Positions 39,991 to 49,680 are shown, counted from the stretch's first letter. The stretch is 64,000 nucleotides of DNA from Collinsella sp. AM34-10 (GCF_003469185.1 NZ_QSIL01000004.1:189370-253369), one strand, 5' to 3'. The notes: a model not told the origin generated them from the sequence alone. Translations and numbers: made by a program.

Positions 39991-41034
39991 TTAAAAGCCG
40001 TAACGGCGCGCAAATTCCTGGGCAAGCTGCGATACGTCTTCGCAAGCGTTGGTCCAGGGGGCAAAGTCGGGAGTATCCGAGATGATGCCGTCGGCCTCCC
40101 AAACTGCCTGATGCGAAAGGTCCCAGGGGTCGTGCGGTTCGGGCCGGCAGGGAAGGTACGGTGTCTGATACATGGGGTTCAGCAAAAAGAACGCGCCGCC
40201 CTCGCAGCGGTTGGCAAACTCGCGCAGCGCGCGTGTCGCCGGGCGCATCTTGTTCGTTTTGAACAACAGGATCGTGCGGGCGAGTAGGTACCAGGGGGAG
40301 CTCTCGAGGGCATCGGCCCCCATCTGCTCCTCGAGCTGGTGGGCCAGGGCAAAAAAGCCGTCCTCGTCTTCCAGGCGAGCGAGGGCGAGTAGCACGGTGC
40401 CTGCAGCTCGGGTGGGATAGCCTTCCGCCTTAAGAACGCGGCGAGAATAGTTGGCGGCAGCACGGTAGCGAGCGCTCGCTATGCACAGCTGCGAGATGGC
40501 CTCGAGCGTGTGGAGCCACCCGATAAGAGCCGGCTCGCTTACGGTGAGATCGGCCGCCGTCACGCCGTCCGTCAAAACCTTGTTGGCCCAGTAGTGCGGG
40601 GCCTCCATGTCGAACCCGGGCACGCTTTGCTGCAAGTAATCGGCCGTGGTCGCCTCGAGCTTCATCAAGTCGCCTAGACAGGCGTCGACGGGCGTGTCCG
40701 CCAAAATGATGGCGAGCAGCTGGGCATCGACGGCCAGCGCGTCGACGCGGACGATCTTGAGCAGCTCATCGCGCGTATCGTCGAACAGGTGGTTGCGCGT
40801 CTGTTCAAACTCCTCGTCGCTGCCCATGTCCTCGATACGATGGAGCTCGTCGAGCAGGTGGCGGTGGACGCCTGCATAGGACAGCAGTGCCTGGGCATGC
40901 TCGGTCTGCGCATACTTATGAGGGTTGACGCTCACGTCGTTATGGACAAGCTCGCGTGCTGCATCGGTGAGTTCGGGGTGCGACGCAAGGTAGGCGCGCT
41001 CCAGGTAGGCGGGGATGTAGACGCTCGGATCCAT
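39991..41034 (-). CDS. Hypothetical protein, 347 residues, paralogue of its upstream neighbour
   Basis: A soluble, largely helical protein with no signal peptide or catalytic motif I recognise. A TPR-like stretch around residues 175-260 (ARYRAAANYSRRVLKAEG, then GTVLLALARLEDEDG) aligns by eye with the neighbour's SGRYRMSLEAANRSLDFAP and AMLAMAKLEYP. The start overlaps the previous gene's stop (TAATG), so the two are translationally coupled. It may be a scaffold or regulator; no function is proposed. Confidence 0.75.
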   Translation of the reverse strand: MDPSVYIPAYLERAYLASHPELTDAARELVHNDVSVNPHKYAQTEHAQALLSYAGVHRHLLDELHRIEDMGSDEEFEQTRNHLFDDTRDELLKIVRVDALAVDAQLLAIILADTPVDACLGDLMKLEATTADYLQQSVPGFDMEAPHYWANKVLTDGVTAADLTVSEPALIGWLHTLEAISQLCIASARYRAAANYSRRVLKAEGYPTRAAGTVLLALARLEDEDGFFALAHQLEEQMGADALESSPWYLLARTILLFKTNKMRPATRALREFANRCEGGAFFLLNPMYQTPYLPCRPEPHDPWDLSHQAVWEADGIISDTPDFAPWTNACEDVSQLAQEFARRYGF

Positions 41035-42110
41035 TAGAGGTCTCCTCCCTTAAACGGCAGGCCCTGCTCGGCCGCCCGCAGGATGCGCTCGTCAATCTGG
41101 GAACGCACGATATCGTTGGTGGCGACCCAGGCGGCAAAGCTGGCGTTGTCGGGGGCGCCCAAGCCCTCTTGCAGTACCGGCGTCGCCTCGGACAGCGCAA
41201 GGACAAGCTCGTCGGTGGAGCCCACGCCCACGTTGACGCGGGCATAGACGCCATCGGGAAACTCGGTTTGGAAATAGAGCGCCTCGGCTGCGTGTGGGCA
41301 CGAGCGTGCAAGGATGCGCAAGTAGTGCTCGGCACCCTCGTAGTCCAGCTCGCGCCAGGCAGCGCTCATCAGCGCGATGAGCGTCCATGGGTCCAAGTCG
41401 CGCTCCGCGTCCTTGGGACGACGGCGTAGCGGCGTGTTGGTGAGATAGGGGACGGAGTGGGCAGAGCGAAAGCGCTTGAGCTCCTCGGCGGGGTATTCGA
41501 GCTTCGCCATGGCGAGCATCGCGGTGTGACGGACGCCGGCCGGATCGTTGGGGGCAAAGTCGAGGCTGCGGTTTGCGGCTTCGAGCGACATGCGATAGCG
41601 GCCGCTAATGAGGGCGCGCGACGCAAGGGCGGCAAGCCAGCGCAGGTAGGGGCGGCGCATAAGGTCGCCTGCGGCCTCGCGCTCGTAGGGGTCCTGCGCC
41701 GAGGCGATCTTGAGTGCCAGGTCGTGCTCGACTTCATCGCGCTTGGATACCAAGTACTGTACGTACTCCTCGTTGGAGTTGGCGGTGAGGGCGATCAGCA
41801 TGCGCTGGGCATCCCAGTTGGTGGGGTCGAGCGCGGCTGCCTCGCGAAGCATGTTCTCGGCAGCGGCCTCTTCTTGCTCTGCCTGGGTATCGTCAGGGAT
41901 AAAGGGAATGCGGTAGTCGACAGCCTCGACCACCTTGGCAATGAGGTGCCCGGCGCGGTCGCGGTCGTGCACGATGAGCGGCGCGGGGTCGCGGGTGAAT
42001 TGTTCCATCAGACGCTCTACGGCGGCACCGTCGGTGAGCGGGATATTGTCGCGGCGCAAGGCCTCAAGAACGAGGCGATGGCAATCCTCTTGAATGGGAT
42101 CGAATGCCAT
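41034..42110 (-). CDS. Hypothetical TPR-like protein, 358 residues
   Basis: The ATG at 42110 follows AAAGGAGG. Helical, acidic, with TPR-like helix pairs in the middle (LREAAALDPTNWDAQRMLIAL, positions about 95-115; then RYRMSLEAANRSLDFAPNDPAG). A divergent paralogue follows directly. No enzyme motif is visible. The pair is close to MurT-GatD but in an apparently separate unit. Confidence 0.75.
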   Translation of the reverse strand: MAFDPIQEDCHRLVLEALRRDNIPLTDGAAVERLMEQFTRDPAPLIVHDRDRAGHLIAKVVEAVDYRIPFIPDDTQAEQEEAAAENMLREAAALDPTNWDAQRMLIALTANSNEEYVQYLVSKRDEVEHDLALKIASAQDPYEREAAGDLMRRPYLRWLAALASRALISGRYRMSLEAANRSLDFAPNDPAGVRHTAMLAMAKLEYPAEELKRFRSAHSVPYLTNTPLRRRPKDAERDLDPWTLIALMSAAWRELDYEGAEHYLRILARSCPHAAEALYFQTEFPDGVYARVNVGVGSTDELVLALSEATPVLQEGLGAPDNASFAAWVATNDIVRSQIDERILRAAEQGLPFKGGDL

Positions 42111-42610
42111 GGGGCCTCCTTTGCTGCGGTTAGGGTTCAAATGTCTCTATATAAGGTTCTAGTTTACCCGCATGTGGCACACCGGGGGTGCCGCACTTGG
42201 ACATGCACCTTTGCACCACGAAGACGGATGTCGCACAAATGTCGGCACCTTGGACGACTGAGTGGTATCACGGTGCCGCAAACGGTCGATTTTTGGCGGC
42301 GAACGGGGCACATTTTGGAGGGCCACAGTCCTGCCCGGGATATGTGGTCAACCTTGATAAAACGTTTGCCCAGCTTGGGAGTATGAATGCCCCACAAGGG
42401 TCTTCAGGGATAGAAAAAACGTTTCATCATTGTCGGCTTTAGGTGAATAACTGACCAACCAGAACGGTAGAATAGTGTTTGTCTGAGCGTTGAGACGTTT
42501 AGACATCGCGCATTGTCATCGCCGGCAACGCGCAAAACGGTCCTAACGGAGCCAATTGGGTGCTCCGTTATATACGCAAGTCTAAGAGGGGCTTGTTTAG
42601 GAGGCACAGT
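42111..42610. other. 500-bp divergent non-coding region
   Basis: No gene is supported. It must hold promoters for the hypothetical pair (left) and the dehydrogenase (right). A hairpin AACGGAGC/GCTCCGTT lies at 42545-42569, about 40 bp before the dehydrogenase start. No Rex-type operator could be identified. Confidence 0.4.
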
Positions 42611-43834
42611 ATGGGACGTTTTACCAATCCTCGCGATCTGTACTTTGGTGAGGGCGCTCGCCACGAGGTGAAGAACCTCAAGGGCAAGAAGGCCATCATC
42701 GTTTCTGGCGGCAGCTCTATGCGCCGCGGCGGGTTCCTGCAGGACGTTGAGGCCGACCTCAAAGAGGCCGGCATGGAGGTCAAGCTGTTCGAGGGCGTCG
42801 AGTCCGATCCGTCCATCGAGACGGTCATGAAGGGCGCCGAGGCCATGCGCGAGTTCGAGCCCGACTGGATTATCGCCATCGGCGGCGGCTCGCCCATCGA
42901 TGCCGCTAAGGCCATGTGGGTCTTCTACGAGTATCCCGAGGAGTCCTTCGATAACATCATCCAGCCGTTCAGCTTCCCCGAGCTGCGTCAGAAGGCTCAC
43001 TTCTGCGCCATCTCCTCTACCTCCGGTACCGCTACCGAGGTCACTGCCTTCTCCGTCATTACCGACTATGCCAAGGGCATCAAGTACCCGCTGGCCGACT
43101 TCAACATCACCCCTGATGTCGCCATCGTCGACCCCGAGCTCACCTACACCATGCCCGCCAAGCTGTGCGCTCACACCGGCATGGACGCTCTGACCCACTG
43201 CATGGAGGCCTACGTTTCCACCTGCGCTTCCATGTTCACCGACGCCAACGCTCTGCACGGCATCCGCGAGATCGTCGAGTGGCTGCCCAAGTCCTATGCT
43301 GGCGACCATGAGGCCCGTCAGCACATGCACGAGGCTCAGTGCATCGCCGGTATCGCCTTCTCCTCGGGCCTGCTCGGCATCGTTCACTCCATGGCTCACA
43401 AGACCGGTGCTGCCTTCGAGAACGGCCACATCATCCACGGTGCTGCTAACGCCATGTACCTGGGCAAGGTCATCCAGTGGAACTCCAAGGATCCCCGTGC
43501 TGCCGAGCGTTATGCTTACGTGGCCAAGGAGATCCTGCACCTTCCCGGCGAGACCAACGAGGAGCTCATCGCCGCGCTCGTCCAGAAGATTCGCGACCTC
43601 AACGACCAGCTCAACATTCCGCAGTCCATCAAGGATTACGCGAATGGTGGCGTGAAGGTCGACGCCGAGAACCCGCAGATGGTTTCCGAGGAGGAGTTCC
43701 TCGCCAAGCTGCCCGAGATCGCCGCGAACGCCGAGACCGACGCCTGCACGCCGGAGAACCCGCGTGAGACCAAGGCTGCCGACTTCGAGAAGATCCTCAA
43801 GGCCTGCTACTACGACACCGACATCGATTTCTAA
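42611..43834 (+). CDS. Iron-containing (type III) alcohol dehydrogenase
   Basis: 407 residues; the ATG at 42611 follows AGGAGG. The cofactor loop is AIGGGSPIDAAKA and the iron-binding region shows HTGMDALTHCMEAY and GIVHSMAHKTGAAFENGHIIHGAANA with the metal histidines. It resembles NADPH-dependent butanol/aldehyde dehydrogenases. It probably reduces an aldehyde formed during fermentation; the substrate is not determined. Confidence 0.92.
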   Translation: MGRFTNPRDLYFGEGARHEVKNLKGKKAIIVSGGSSMRRGGFLQDVEADLKEAGMEVKLFEGVESDPSIETVMKGAEAMREFEPDWIIAIGGGSPIDAAKAMWVFYEYPEESFDNIIQPFSFPELRQKAHFCAISSTSGTATEVTAFSVITDYAKGIKYPLADFNITPDVAIVDPELTYTMPAKLCAHTGMDALTHCMEAYVSTCASMFTDANALHGIREIVEWLPKSYAGDHEARQHMHEAQCIAGIAFSSGLLGIVHSMAHKTGAAFENGHIIHGAANAMYLGKVIQWNSKDPRAAERYAYVAKEILHLPGETNEELIAALVQKIRDLNDQLNIPQSIKDYANGGVKVDAENPQMVSEEEFLAKLPEIAANAETDACTPENPRETKAADFEKILKACYYDTDIDF

Positions 43835-43855
43835 TCGACTCTTGTTATCGTAACG

Positions 43856-43898
43856 AGGGGCTCCGCACGTATCCGTACGGAGCCCCTTTCTTTTTTCT
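43856..43898 (+). terminator. Terminator after the alcohol dehydrogenase gene
   Basis: AGGGGCTCCG with CGGAGCCCCT, then TTCTTTTTTCTTTT. Confidence 0.9.
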
Positions 43899-43917
43899 TT
43901 TAGAGAATGGGATAGTT

Positions 43918-45018
43918 ATGGCTGCAATTTTCAATAGCCCCAGCAAGTACATCCAGGGTCCGGACGAGCTGGCCAAGCTCGGCTCCTATGTCGAGCCGCT
44001 CGGCGCTAAGGCCCTCGTCATCGTGACGCCTTCGGGCAAGAAGCGCGTCGGTGCCAAGATCGAGGGCAGTTTTGCCGAGGCCAAGGCCGAGCTGCTGTTT
44101 GAGGACTTTAACGGCGAGTGCTCCAAGGGCGAGGTCGATCGTCTGGTTGCGCTCGCTCGCGACAACGGTTGCGACATCATCGTCGGCGTCGGTGGCGGCA
44201 AGATCCTCGACACCGCGAAGGCCGTTGCCTACTACCTGGAGTCCCCGGTCATCATTTGCCCCACCATTGCTTCGACCGATGCTCCGTGCTCGGCACTTTC
44301 GGTGCTCTACACCGACGACGGCCAGTTCGACAAGTATCTCTTCCTTAAGGCAAACCCCAATATCGTCCTTATGGATACGACGGTTATCGCGGCGAGCCCG
44401 GTGCGCCTGACGGTTTCCGGCATGGGCGATGCGCTCGCAACCTACTTTGAGGCCCAGGCGACGCATGATGCCGACGGCGGCACTTGCGCCGGCGGCAAGG
44501 GCGGCATGGCCGGCCTGGCGCTCGCCAAGCTCTGCTACGAGACGCTTATGGCCGATGGCGTCAAGGCCAAGGTCGCGCTGGAGAAGGGTGCGCTCACGCC
44601 TGCCGTCGAGCACATCATTGAGGCCAATACGCTGCTTTCGGGCATTGGCTTTGAGAGCTCGGGCCTTGCTGCTGCTCATGCTATCCACAATGGCCTGACG
44701 ATGCTGCCCGAGTGCCACGGCATGTATCACGGCGAGAAGGTCGCCTTCGGCACCATCGTCCAGCTGGTACTCGAGGATGCCCCGACCGAGAAGCTCGAGG
44801 AAGTCTTGGGCTTCTGCATTGAGCTGGGCCTGCCGGTCACGATGAAGGAACTTGGCGTTGCCGAGCTTACGCGCGAGCAGGCCATGATTGTTGCCGAGGC
44901 CGCCTGCGCACCCGATGACACCATGTGCAACATGCCGTTTGAGGTGACGCCCGAGATGGTCGCAAACGCCATCCTGGGTGCCGACGCGCTGGGCCACTAC
45001 TATCTCATGGATGAGTAA
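43918..45018 (+). CDS. gldA: Glycerol dehydrogenase (GldA family)
   Basis: 366 residues of typical GldA length and start (FNSPSKYIQGPDELAKLG). It has GVGGGKILDTAKA for NAD, and the metal ligands in SGMGDALATYFEA (Asp), AAHAIHNGL (His) and YHGEKVAFG (His). It oxidises glycerol to dihydroxyacetone or works in reverse. Separate terminators flank it on both sides, so it is its own transcript. Confidence 0.92.
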   Translation: MAAIFNSPSKYIQGPDELAKLGSYVEPLGAKALVIVTPSGKKRVGAKIEGSFAEAKAELLFEDFNGECSKGEVDRLVALARDNGCDIIVGVGGGKILDTAKAVAYYLESPVIICPTIASTDAPCSALSVLYTDDGQFDKYLFLKANPNIVLMDTTVIAASPVRLTVSGMGDALATYFEAQATHDADGGTCAGGKGGMAGLALAKLCYETLMADGVKAKVALEKGALTPAVEHIIEANTLLSGIGFESSGLAAAHAIHNGLTMLPECHGMYHGEKVAFGTIVQLVLEDAPTEKLEEVLGFCIELGLPVTMKELGVAELTREQAMIVAEAACAPDDTMCNMPFEVTPEMVANAILGADALGHYYLMDE

Positions 45019-45030
45019 ATCAAGCTAAGG

Positions 45031-45067
45031 AAGGGGCAAAGCAAGCAGATGGCTTTGCCCCTTTTTA
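45031..45067 (+). terminator. gldA terminator
   Basis: AAGGGGCAAAGC with GCTTTGCCCCTT, then TTT. Confidence 0.9.
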
Positions 45068-45070
45068 CTA

Positions 45071-45132
45071 TGGTGCAAAGTGGCCTGTCTCCAATGCACA
45101 AGTTGGTGCAGGGGGCAAGTTACTTTGCACCA
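45071..45132. repeat. Inverted repeat with TGGTGCAAAGT arms
   Basis: TGGTGCAAAGT (45071-45081) pairs with ACTTTGCACCA (45122-45132). The interior GGCCTGTCTCC resembles the GTGCCTGTCC core of the elements at 4474 and 37733, which suggests one loose family. Confidence 0.75.
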
Positions 45133-45162
45133 ATCGTTGTTTGATGAAGGGCGGATTCTCGT

Positions 45163-46230
45163 ATGGCGCTTCCCATGGTTTATGGCGGTCCCGGCCGGTA
45201 TGTTCAGGGGCCGGGCGAACTTTCGCGTCAGGGCAGGTATTTGTCATGGTTGGGCTGCGCTGCTTATGTCTTGTTTGACCAGGGCACCGAGGATCGGCTG
45301 TGCAAGCAGATTGTCGATGGATTTCTGGACGAAGATCTAAGTGAGCCGTTCTTTAAGATTTATGACGGTCCGTGTACGGAAGACGCCGTTGTCGAAATGG
45401 CTAAGGAAGCCCGGGCCGAGTATTGCGACATGGTGGTGGGCATTGGCGGCGGCAAGATACTCGATATTGCCAAGGCCGTTGCGTTTTATGCCGAGGTGCC
45501 GTTGTGCGTATGCCCAACGGCGGCTTCGATGGACGGTCCGTGCAGCGCGATTTCGGTGCTGTATCACGAGGATGGGTCGTTCGACCACTACCTGATGCTC
45601 GAGAAGAATCCAGACCTGGTCGTGGTCGATACCAACGTGGTCGCGGCAGCCCCACTGCGTATGACGGTCGCTGGCATGGGCGACGCACTGGCAACGTACT
45701 TCGAGGCGCGTTCGTGCGCCGCGGCGCACGGTGCCAACGAGCACGGTGGCGCGCCGGGGCACTTGGCCTTGGTTGCGGCTCGTGCCTGCTATGACACACT
45801 CATGGAGTGCGGCGTCGCTGCCAAGCGCGATCTCAAAAAGGGCCGTACATCGCCGGCAGTTGAGCGCCTGATCGAGTGCTATATTCTGCTCTCGGGTGTT
45901 GGCTTTGAGAGTGGCGGTTTGGCGTTGGCGCATGCGATCGCCAACGGCCTGACGATTTTGCCCGAGTGCAAGGCCATGCACGGCGAGGCCGTAGCGTTTG
46001 GTCTGATGGTTCAGCTTCGTCTGGAGCGTGCACCCGAGCTTGATCGGGTGCTCGAGTTTTGCCAACGCGTCGGTCTGCCGACGACGCTCGAGGAGCTGGG
46101 CCTTGGCGAGATTTCCGATGCCGATCTGCAGAGTGTTGCAAATGCGGTCTTTAGAAACGAGCGTAACATGGCCAACGAGCAGACCAAGGTGACCAAACAG
46201 AAGCTCGTGCAGCTCATGTGCGAGGCATAG
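45163..46230 (+). CDS. Second GldA-family dehydrogenase (paralogue)
   Basis: 355 residues, clearly homologous to the preceding gldA product (GGPGRYVQGPGELSRQG; GIGGGKILDIAKA; AGMGDALATYFEA; ALAHAIANGL; MHGEAVAFG). All three metal ligand positions are kept. The substrate pocket segments differ and the codon use is slightly less optimised, so a different polyol or a redundant role is possible. A short inverted repeat separates it from gldA. Confidence 0.88.
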   Translation: MALPMVYGGPGRYVQGPGELSRQGRYLSWLGCAAYVLFDQGTEDRLCKQIVDGFLDEDLSEPFFKIYDGPCTEDAVVEMAKEARAEYCDMVVGIGGGKILDIAKAVAFYAEVPLCVCPTAASMDGPCSAISVLYHEDGSFDHYLMLEKNPDLVVVDTNVVAAAPLRMTVAGMGDALATYFEARSCAAAHGANEHGGAPGHLALVAARACYDTLMECGVAAKRDLKKGRTSPAVERLIECYILLSGVGFESGGLALAHAIANGLTILPECKAMHGEAVAFGLMVQLRLERAPELDRVLEFCQRVGLPTTLEELGLGEISDADLQSVANAVFRNERNMANEQTKVTKQKLVQLMCEA

Positions 46231-46380
46231 CTTGGCGCTTGATTGACCTTGTGCAATCGAGGCGGCGATAGGCATAGGCTATTTGCCGCAAAGATGCGCC
46301 GCGTGTAATTTGCCCGAGGCGTGGGCCGATAGCGTATCATTATCTCTTGCTTGTTTGCACTGCTCAGGGAGGGGCCGCGC

Positions 46381-47634
46381 ATGGCGCAGGAACACGATCT
46401 GTTTGATGACATTATCGAGATCAGCAAGGGTTTCGACTTTCTTAAAAACCCGCTTGGCGGTGTGACCGATGCACTCGATCCGTCGGCACCGCAGTGGAAT
46501 CCTGCCGACTACAAGGAGCGTCCGCGCGGCAACACCATTCCGTGCCTGACCTGCAAAAACGAAAAGAGCGGTTGCACCGCGTGCATGGACGTGTGCCCGG
46601 TCAACGCTATCGAGGTCGAGGAAGACGCCATCGAGATCCTCGACTCCTGCCGCAAGTGCGGCCTGTGCGCCGCTGCCTGTCCGACCGAGGCGATCATCTC
46701 GCCGCGCCTGGCGCCTAAAAACCTATATGACGATATCGTCTCTGCTGCTACGAGCCACGAGACCGCCTACGTCACCTGCACGCGCGCCCTCAAGCGCATG
46801 CCGCGCGAAAACGAGGTCGTCGTTGCCTGTGTGGGCGATATTACGGCCGAGACCTGGTTCTCGGTGCTGGCCGACTATCCCAACGTGAGCGTCTACCTGC
46901 CACTGGGCGTGTGCGATAAGTGTCGCAACACCGGTGGCGAGGATATTCTGGGCGAGGCCATCGCCACTGCCGAGGAGTGGGCCGGTACGGGCATGGGCCT
47001 GGAGGTCGACCCCAAGAGCCTCAAGTGCCATAAGCTTCGCGAGTACGAGCGCAAAGAGTACATGGAAAAGATCGCCCGTACAACGGGCCTGACGGTGACC
47101 AAGCTCAATCCGGCGACGGCGGCGCTGGCCTCGGTGACGCAGAAGTTGAAGGCCCACCGTCACCAGATTACGCAGCTGGAGCGCACGCTCAACACCATGT
47201 GCGGCACCACGACGACCAAGCGTCGCCGTACGCTTACGCACGGGCGCCAGCTGGTACTCTCGACGCTGCAAAACCATCCCGAGCTTGCCCAGAACATGCA
47301 GGTGAGCACGCCGGAATGCGATTTTGACAAGTGCACGTCGTGTGGCGAGTGTGTCAACGTGTGCCCCACGTTTGCCTGCGATTTGGTGGGAAGCGGTCGC
47401 TTTGCACTGGAGTCCACGTATTGCCTAGGTTGCGGGGCCTGCGTCAAGGTGTGTCCCGAGCATGCGCTTAAGTTGGTTGAGCATGATGCATCTAACCTGG
47501 TCGTCGTCGATCCCGAGGCCGAGGAAAAGGCCGCTCAGAAGGCCAAGGCCCACGAGGAGGCCGAGAAGGTCAAGGCCGAGGCAAAGGCTAAGCTCGACAA
47601 GATGCTCGATCAGGTGGAGAAGCTCGCGGACTAG
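46381..47634 (+). CDS. Iron-sulfur protein with four predicted 4Fe-4S ferredoxin clusters
   Basis: 417 residues; the ATG at 46381 follows GGGAGGGG. Two ferredoxin pairs: near residues 55-100 (CxxCxxxxxGCTACMDVCPVNAI and CRKCGLCAAACPTEAI) and near 318-365 (CTSCGECVNVCPTFAC and CLGCGACVKVCPEHAL). Between them is a domain with GVCDKCRNTGG, and the C-terminus is a long charged Lys/Glu/Ala helix. It is soluble and has no flavin or molybdopterin motif, so it is probably an electron carrier or subunit of an unknown oxidoreductase. I do not recognise a named family. Confidence 0.8.
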   Translation: MAQEHDLFDDIIEISKGFDFLKNPLGGVTDALDPSAPQWNPADYKERPRGNTIPCLTCKNEKSGCTACMDVCPVNAIEVEEDAIEILDSCRKCGLCAAACPTEAIISPRLAPKNLYDDIVSAATSHETAYVTCTRALKRMPRENEVVVACVGDITAETWFSVLADYPNVSVYLPLGVCDKCRNTGGEDILGEAIATAEEWAGTGMGLEVDPKSLKCHKLREYERKEYMEKIARTTGLTVTKLNPATAALASVTQKLKAHRHQITQLERTLNTMCGTTTTKRRRTLTHGRQLVLSTLQNHPELAQNMQVSTPECDFDKCTSCGECVNVCPTFACDLVGSGRFALESTYCLGCGACVKVCPEHALKLVEHDASNLVVVDPEAEEKAAQKAKAHEEAEKVKAEAKAKLDKMLDQVEKLAD

Positions 47635-47689
47635 CTAAAAGAGCGTAAATGATGGCCGGTGGGACAGGTACTGCCCCGCCGGCCAAAAA

Positions 47690-47756
47690 AGTTGCGGTGG
47701 AATAGTTCCTGTTTTGCCCTTAAGCTGGCCATTCTAGGAACTATTCCACCGCAACT
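47690..47756. repeat. Perfect 21-bp inverted repeat between convergent genes
   Basis: The arms 47690-47710 and 47736-47756 are exact complements; the loop is 25 nt. A second hairpin (GGCCGG/CCGGCC, about 47653-47684) lies just upstream. Both sit between the convergent iron-sulfur and GntR genes and may end transcription from both sides. Confidence 0.85.
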
Positions 47757-47765
47757 AATAAATGG

Positions 47766-48521
47766 TTAGTTCATGCTGCTTTGGTGGCCGGTTCGACCGG
47801 TACCGTTGCGCGTCACGGTTTCATGGAGCAAAAAGAACCCGGGAACCTGTTTGGTCTCGGTGTATTCCATAAGGATACCGTCGGCGTTGTAGGTCTGTCC
47901 GCGTATAACGGCGAGTGCGTTAAAGTCGTCGAGATCGAGCACGCGCGTATCCTCGGGCGTGGGATGCTCGATCGTTACATCGCGTTTGCCCGTGGCAATC
48001 TTAATGCCAAGATCTTCTTCGAGGTAACGATAGATCGAGTCGTTGACAATCTCGGGTGTCAGCCCCGGTACTTGTGAGCTTAGGTAATAGGAGTCGTCGG
48101 AGCACACGGCTTGTCCGTCTGCATAACGGATGCGTTTGGCGCGTGTGAGCTCACAGCCTTCGGGAAACCCGGTAATCTTGGAGAGCGCCTTGCTACAGAT
48201 GAGGAGCTCAAAGACGGTGGTGACAGTCTTGAGCTCAAAGCCTCGGTTGACCGCGATTTCCTTAAAGGTCTCGAGTCCGCCGCCACCACGACTCTTCTCG
48301 TCACTGATGTTGCGAATGACGCGCATGCCTTTGCCTTGCTGGGGGAGCACGTAGCCATCTGCCGCAAGCATCGAGATGGCGCGACGGACCGTCATGCGCG
48401 AACAGTCAAACAGCTGCGTGAGCTCAGTCTCCGAAGGCAGATAACTCTGATAGGCGTATGTGCCGTCGTCAATCGACTGCTTCACGTTGTCATAAATAGT
48501 TTGGAAGATGGCTCGCGCCAT
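47766..48521 (-). CDS. GntR-family regulator (HutC/TreR subfamily, UTRA domain)
   Basis: 251 residues. The N-terminal winged helix has the SYLPSETELTQLFDCSRMTVRRAI recognition region (residues 26-49), then a UTRA effector domain. It is the likely repressor of the zinc dehydrogenase gene and of the divergent alpha-glucoside PTS/GH4 genes; the effector is probably a phosphorylated sugar (inference). Candidate operators lie at 49681 and 49809. Confidence 0.9.
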   Translation of the reverse strand: MARAIFQTIYDNVKQSIDDGTYAYQSYLPSETELTQLFDCSRMTVRRAISMLAADGYVLPQQGKGMRVIRNISDEKSRGGGGLETFKEIAVNRGFELKTVTTVFELLICSKALSKITGFPEGCELTRAKRIRYADGQAVCSDDSYYLSSQVPGLTPEIVNDSIYRYLEEDLGIKIATGKRDVTIEHPTPEDTRVLDLDDFNALAVIRGQTYNADGILMEYTETKQVPGFFLLHETVTRNGTGRTGHQSSMN

Positions 48522-48586
48522 GACGGTCTCCTAGAGCTGGGTGCGTGAACGACGGATGAGGGCCGTCCGCGCAGGTGTCAATCGAT

Positions 48587-49612
48587 TTACTTGCTGGGGT
48601 CGATTATATATTTACCCATGGCACGCAGAGCTGGGTCTGACAGGATGGCGCCGAGTTCGTCGAGGGAAGCCACCTTGGCGACCATCGAGGATACGTCGAG
48701 CCTGCCAGAGTCGATGAGCTCGAGCGCGCGACGCTGCGTATAAGGGTTGATGTAGGACGAGGTAAGCACAAGCTCCTTCTGGAAGACCTCGAAGGGCTTG
48801 ACGGTGATTGTCTCATCGGGCTTGGTGAGGCCGAACATCATGACCGTAGCCTTGTGGCCGGCGATCTGGATGGCCTGCTCGATGGTGACGGGCTTGCCAA
48901 CACACTCGATAACGACATCGACGTTGCCGACGCCCTCCTGCTCCAGGCGGGCCGGGACGTCCTCGTGGATGGAATCAATTGCCAGGTCGGCGCCGAGTTT
49001 GAGCGCAACCTCGCGCTTGCCTTCGACGGGCTCGAGCAAGACAACCTTGGTGGCGCCGGCGTTTTTAGCAAGCTGCATCATGAGCAGACCGATCATGCCA
49101 CCGCCGATAACGACAACTGTGCTGCCGGGCTTGATGTTGCACATATCGATGCCGTGCAGGCAGCAGGCGACGGGCTCGGTCATAGCGCCCTGCTCAAAGC
49201 TGGTGTGATCGCCCAACTTGTAGACTTGCTGCATATCGACGGAGCAGTACTCCGCAAAGCCGCCGTTAACGGTGGTGCCGTAGCCGGTCATATGCTCGCA
49301 GTAGTGGTTGATTCCGTCGCGGCAGGGTTCGCAGCAGCCGCAGGGATGGTTTGGGTCGATGCACACGCGATCGCCCGGTTTAAAGCCAGCGACATCGCTG
49401 CCCACGGCCTCGACAACGCCCGCAAACTCATGACCAAGGATCGTGGGCGGGGTAACGTCCGCTGCGCCCTTGTCGCCTTCATAGATATGAACGTCGGTAC
49501 CGCAGACGCCGCAAGCTTTGACGTTGATCAGAACGTCGCGCCTGCCCACGGCCGGCTTTGCCGATTCCTCGACTCTGAGGTCGTGCTTTCCATAGAAGAC
49601 CGCGCTTTTCAT
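48587..49612 (-). CDS. Zinc-dependent medium-chain dehydrogenase (polyol/threonine dehydrogenase type)
   Basis: 341 residues. Catalytic zinc site: CGVCGTDVHIYEG and GHEFAGVVEAVG; structural zinc cysteines in CGCCEPCRDGINHYC; the NAD-binding loop is VVIGGGMIGLLMMQLA. The substrate is not determined; sorbitol-like or another polyol is plausible because of the sugar-PTS context. It lies 65 bp upstream of the gntR gene, same strand, likely co-transcribed. Confidence 0.9.
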   Translation of the reverse strand: MKSAVFYGKHDLRVEESAKPAVGRRDVLINVKACGVCGTDVHIYEGDKGAADVTPPTILGHEFAGVVEAVGSDVAGFKPGDRVCIDPNHPCGCCEPCRDGINHYCEHMTGYGTTVNGGFAEYCSVDMQQVYKLGDHTSFEQGAMTEPVACCLHGIDMCNIKPGSTVVVIGGGMIGLLMMQLAKNAGATKVVLLEPVEGKREVALKLGADLAIDSIHEDVPARLEQEGVGNVDVVIECVGKPVTIEQAIQIAGHKATVMMFGLTKPDETITVKPFEVFQKELVLTSSYINPYTQRRALELIDSGRLDVSSMVAKVASLDELGAILSDPALRAMGKYIIDPSK

Positions 49613-49680
49613 GGTGACTCCTTAACGTGGCGGTGAATGTTGTAATGAAGTATAGGCGTGTATGCAGATATAGACAAGCA

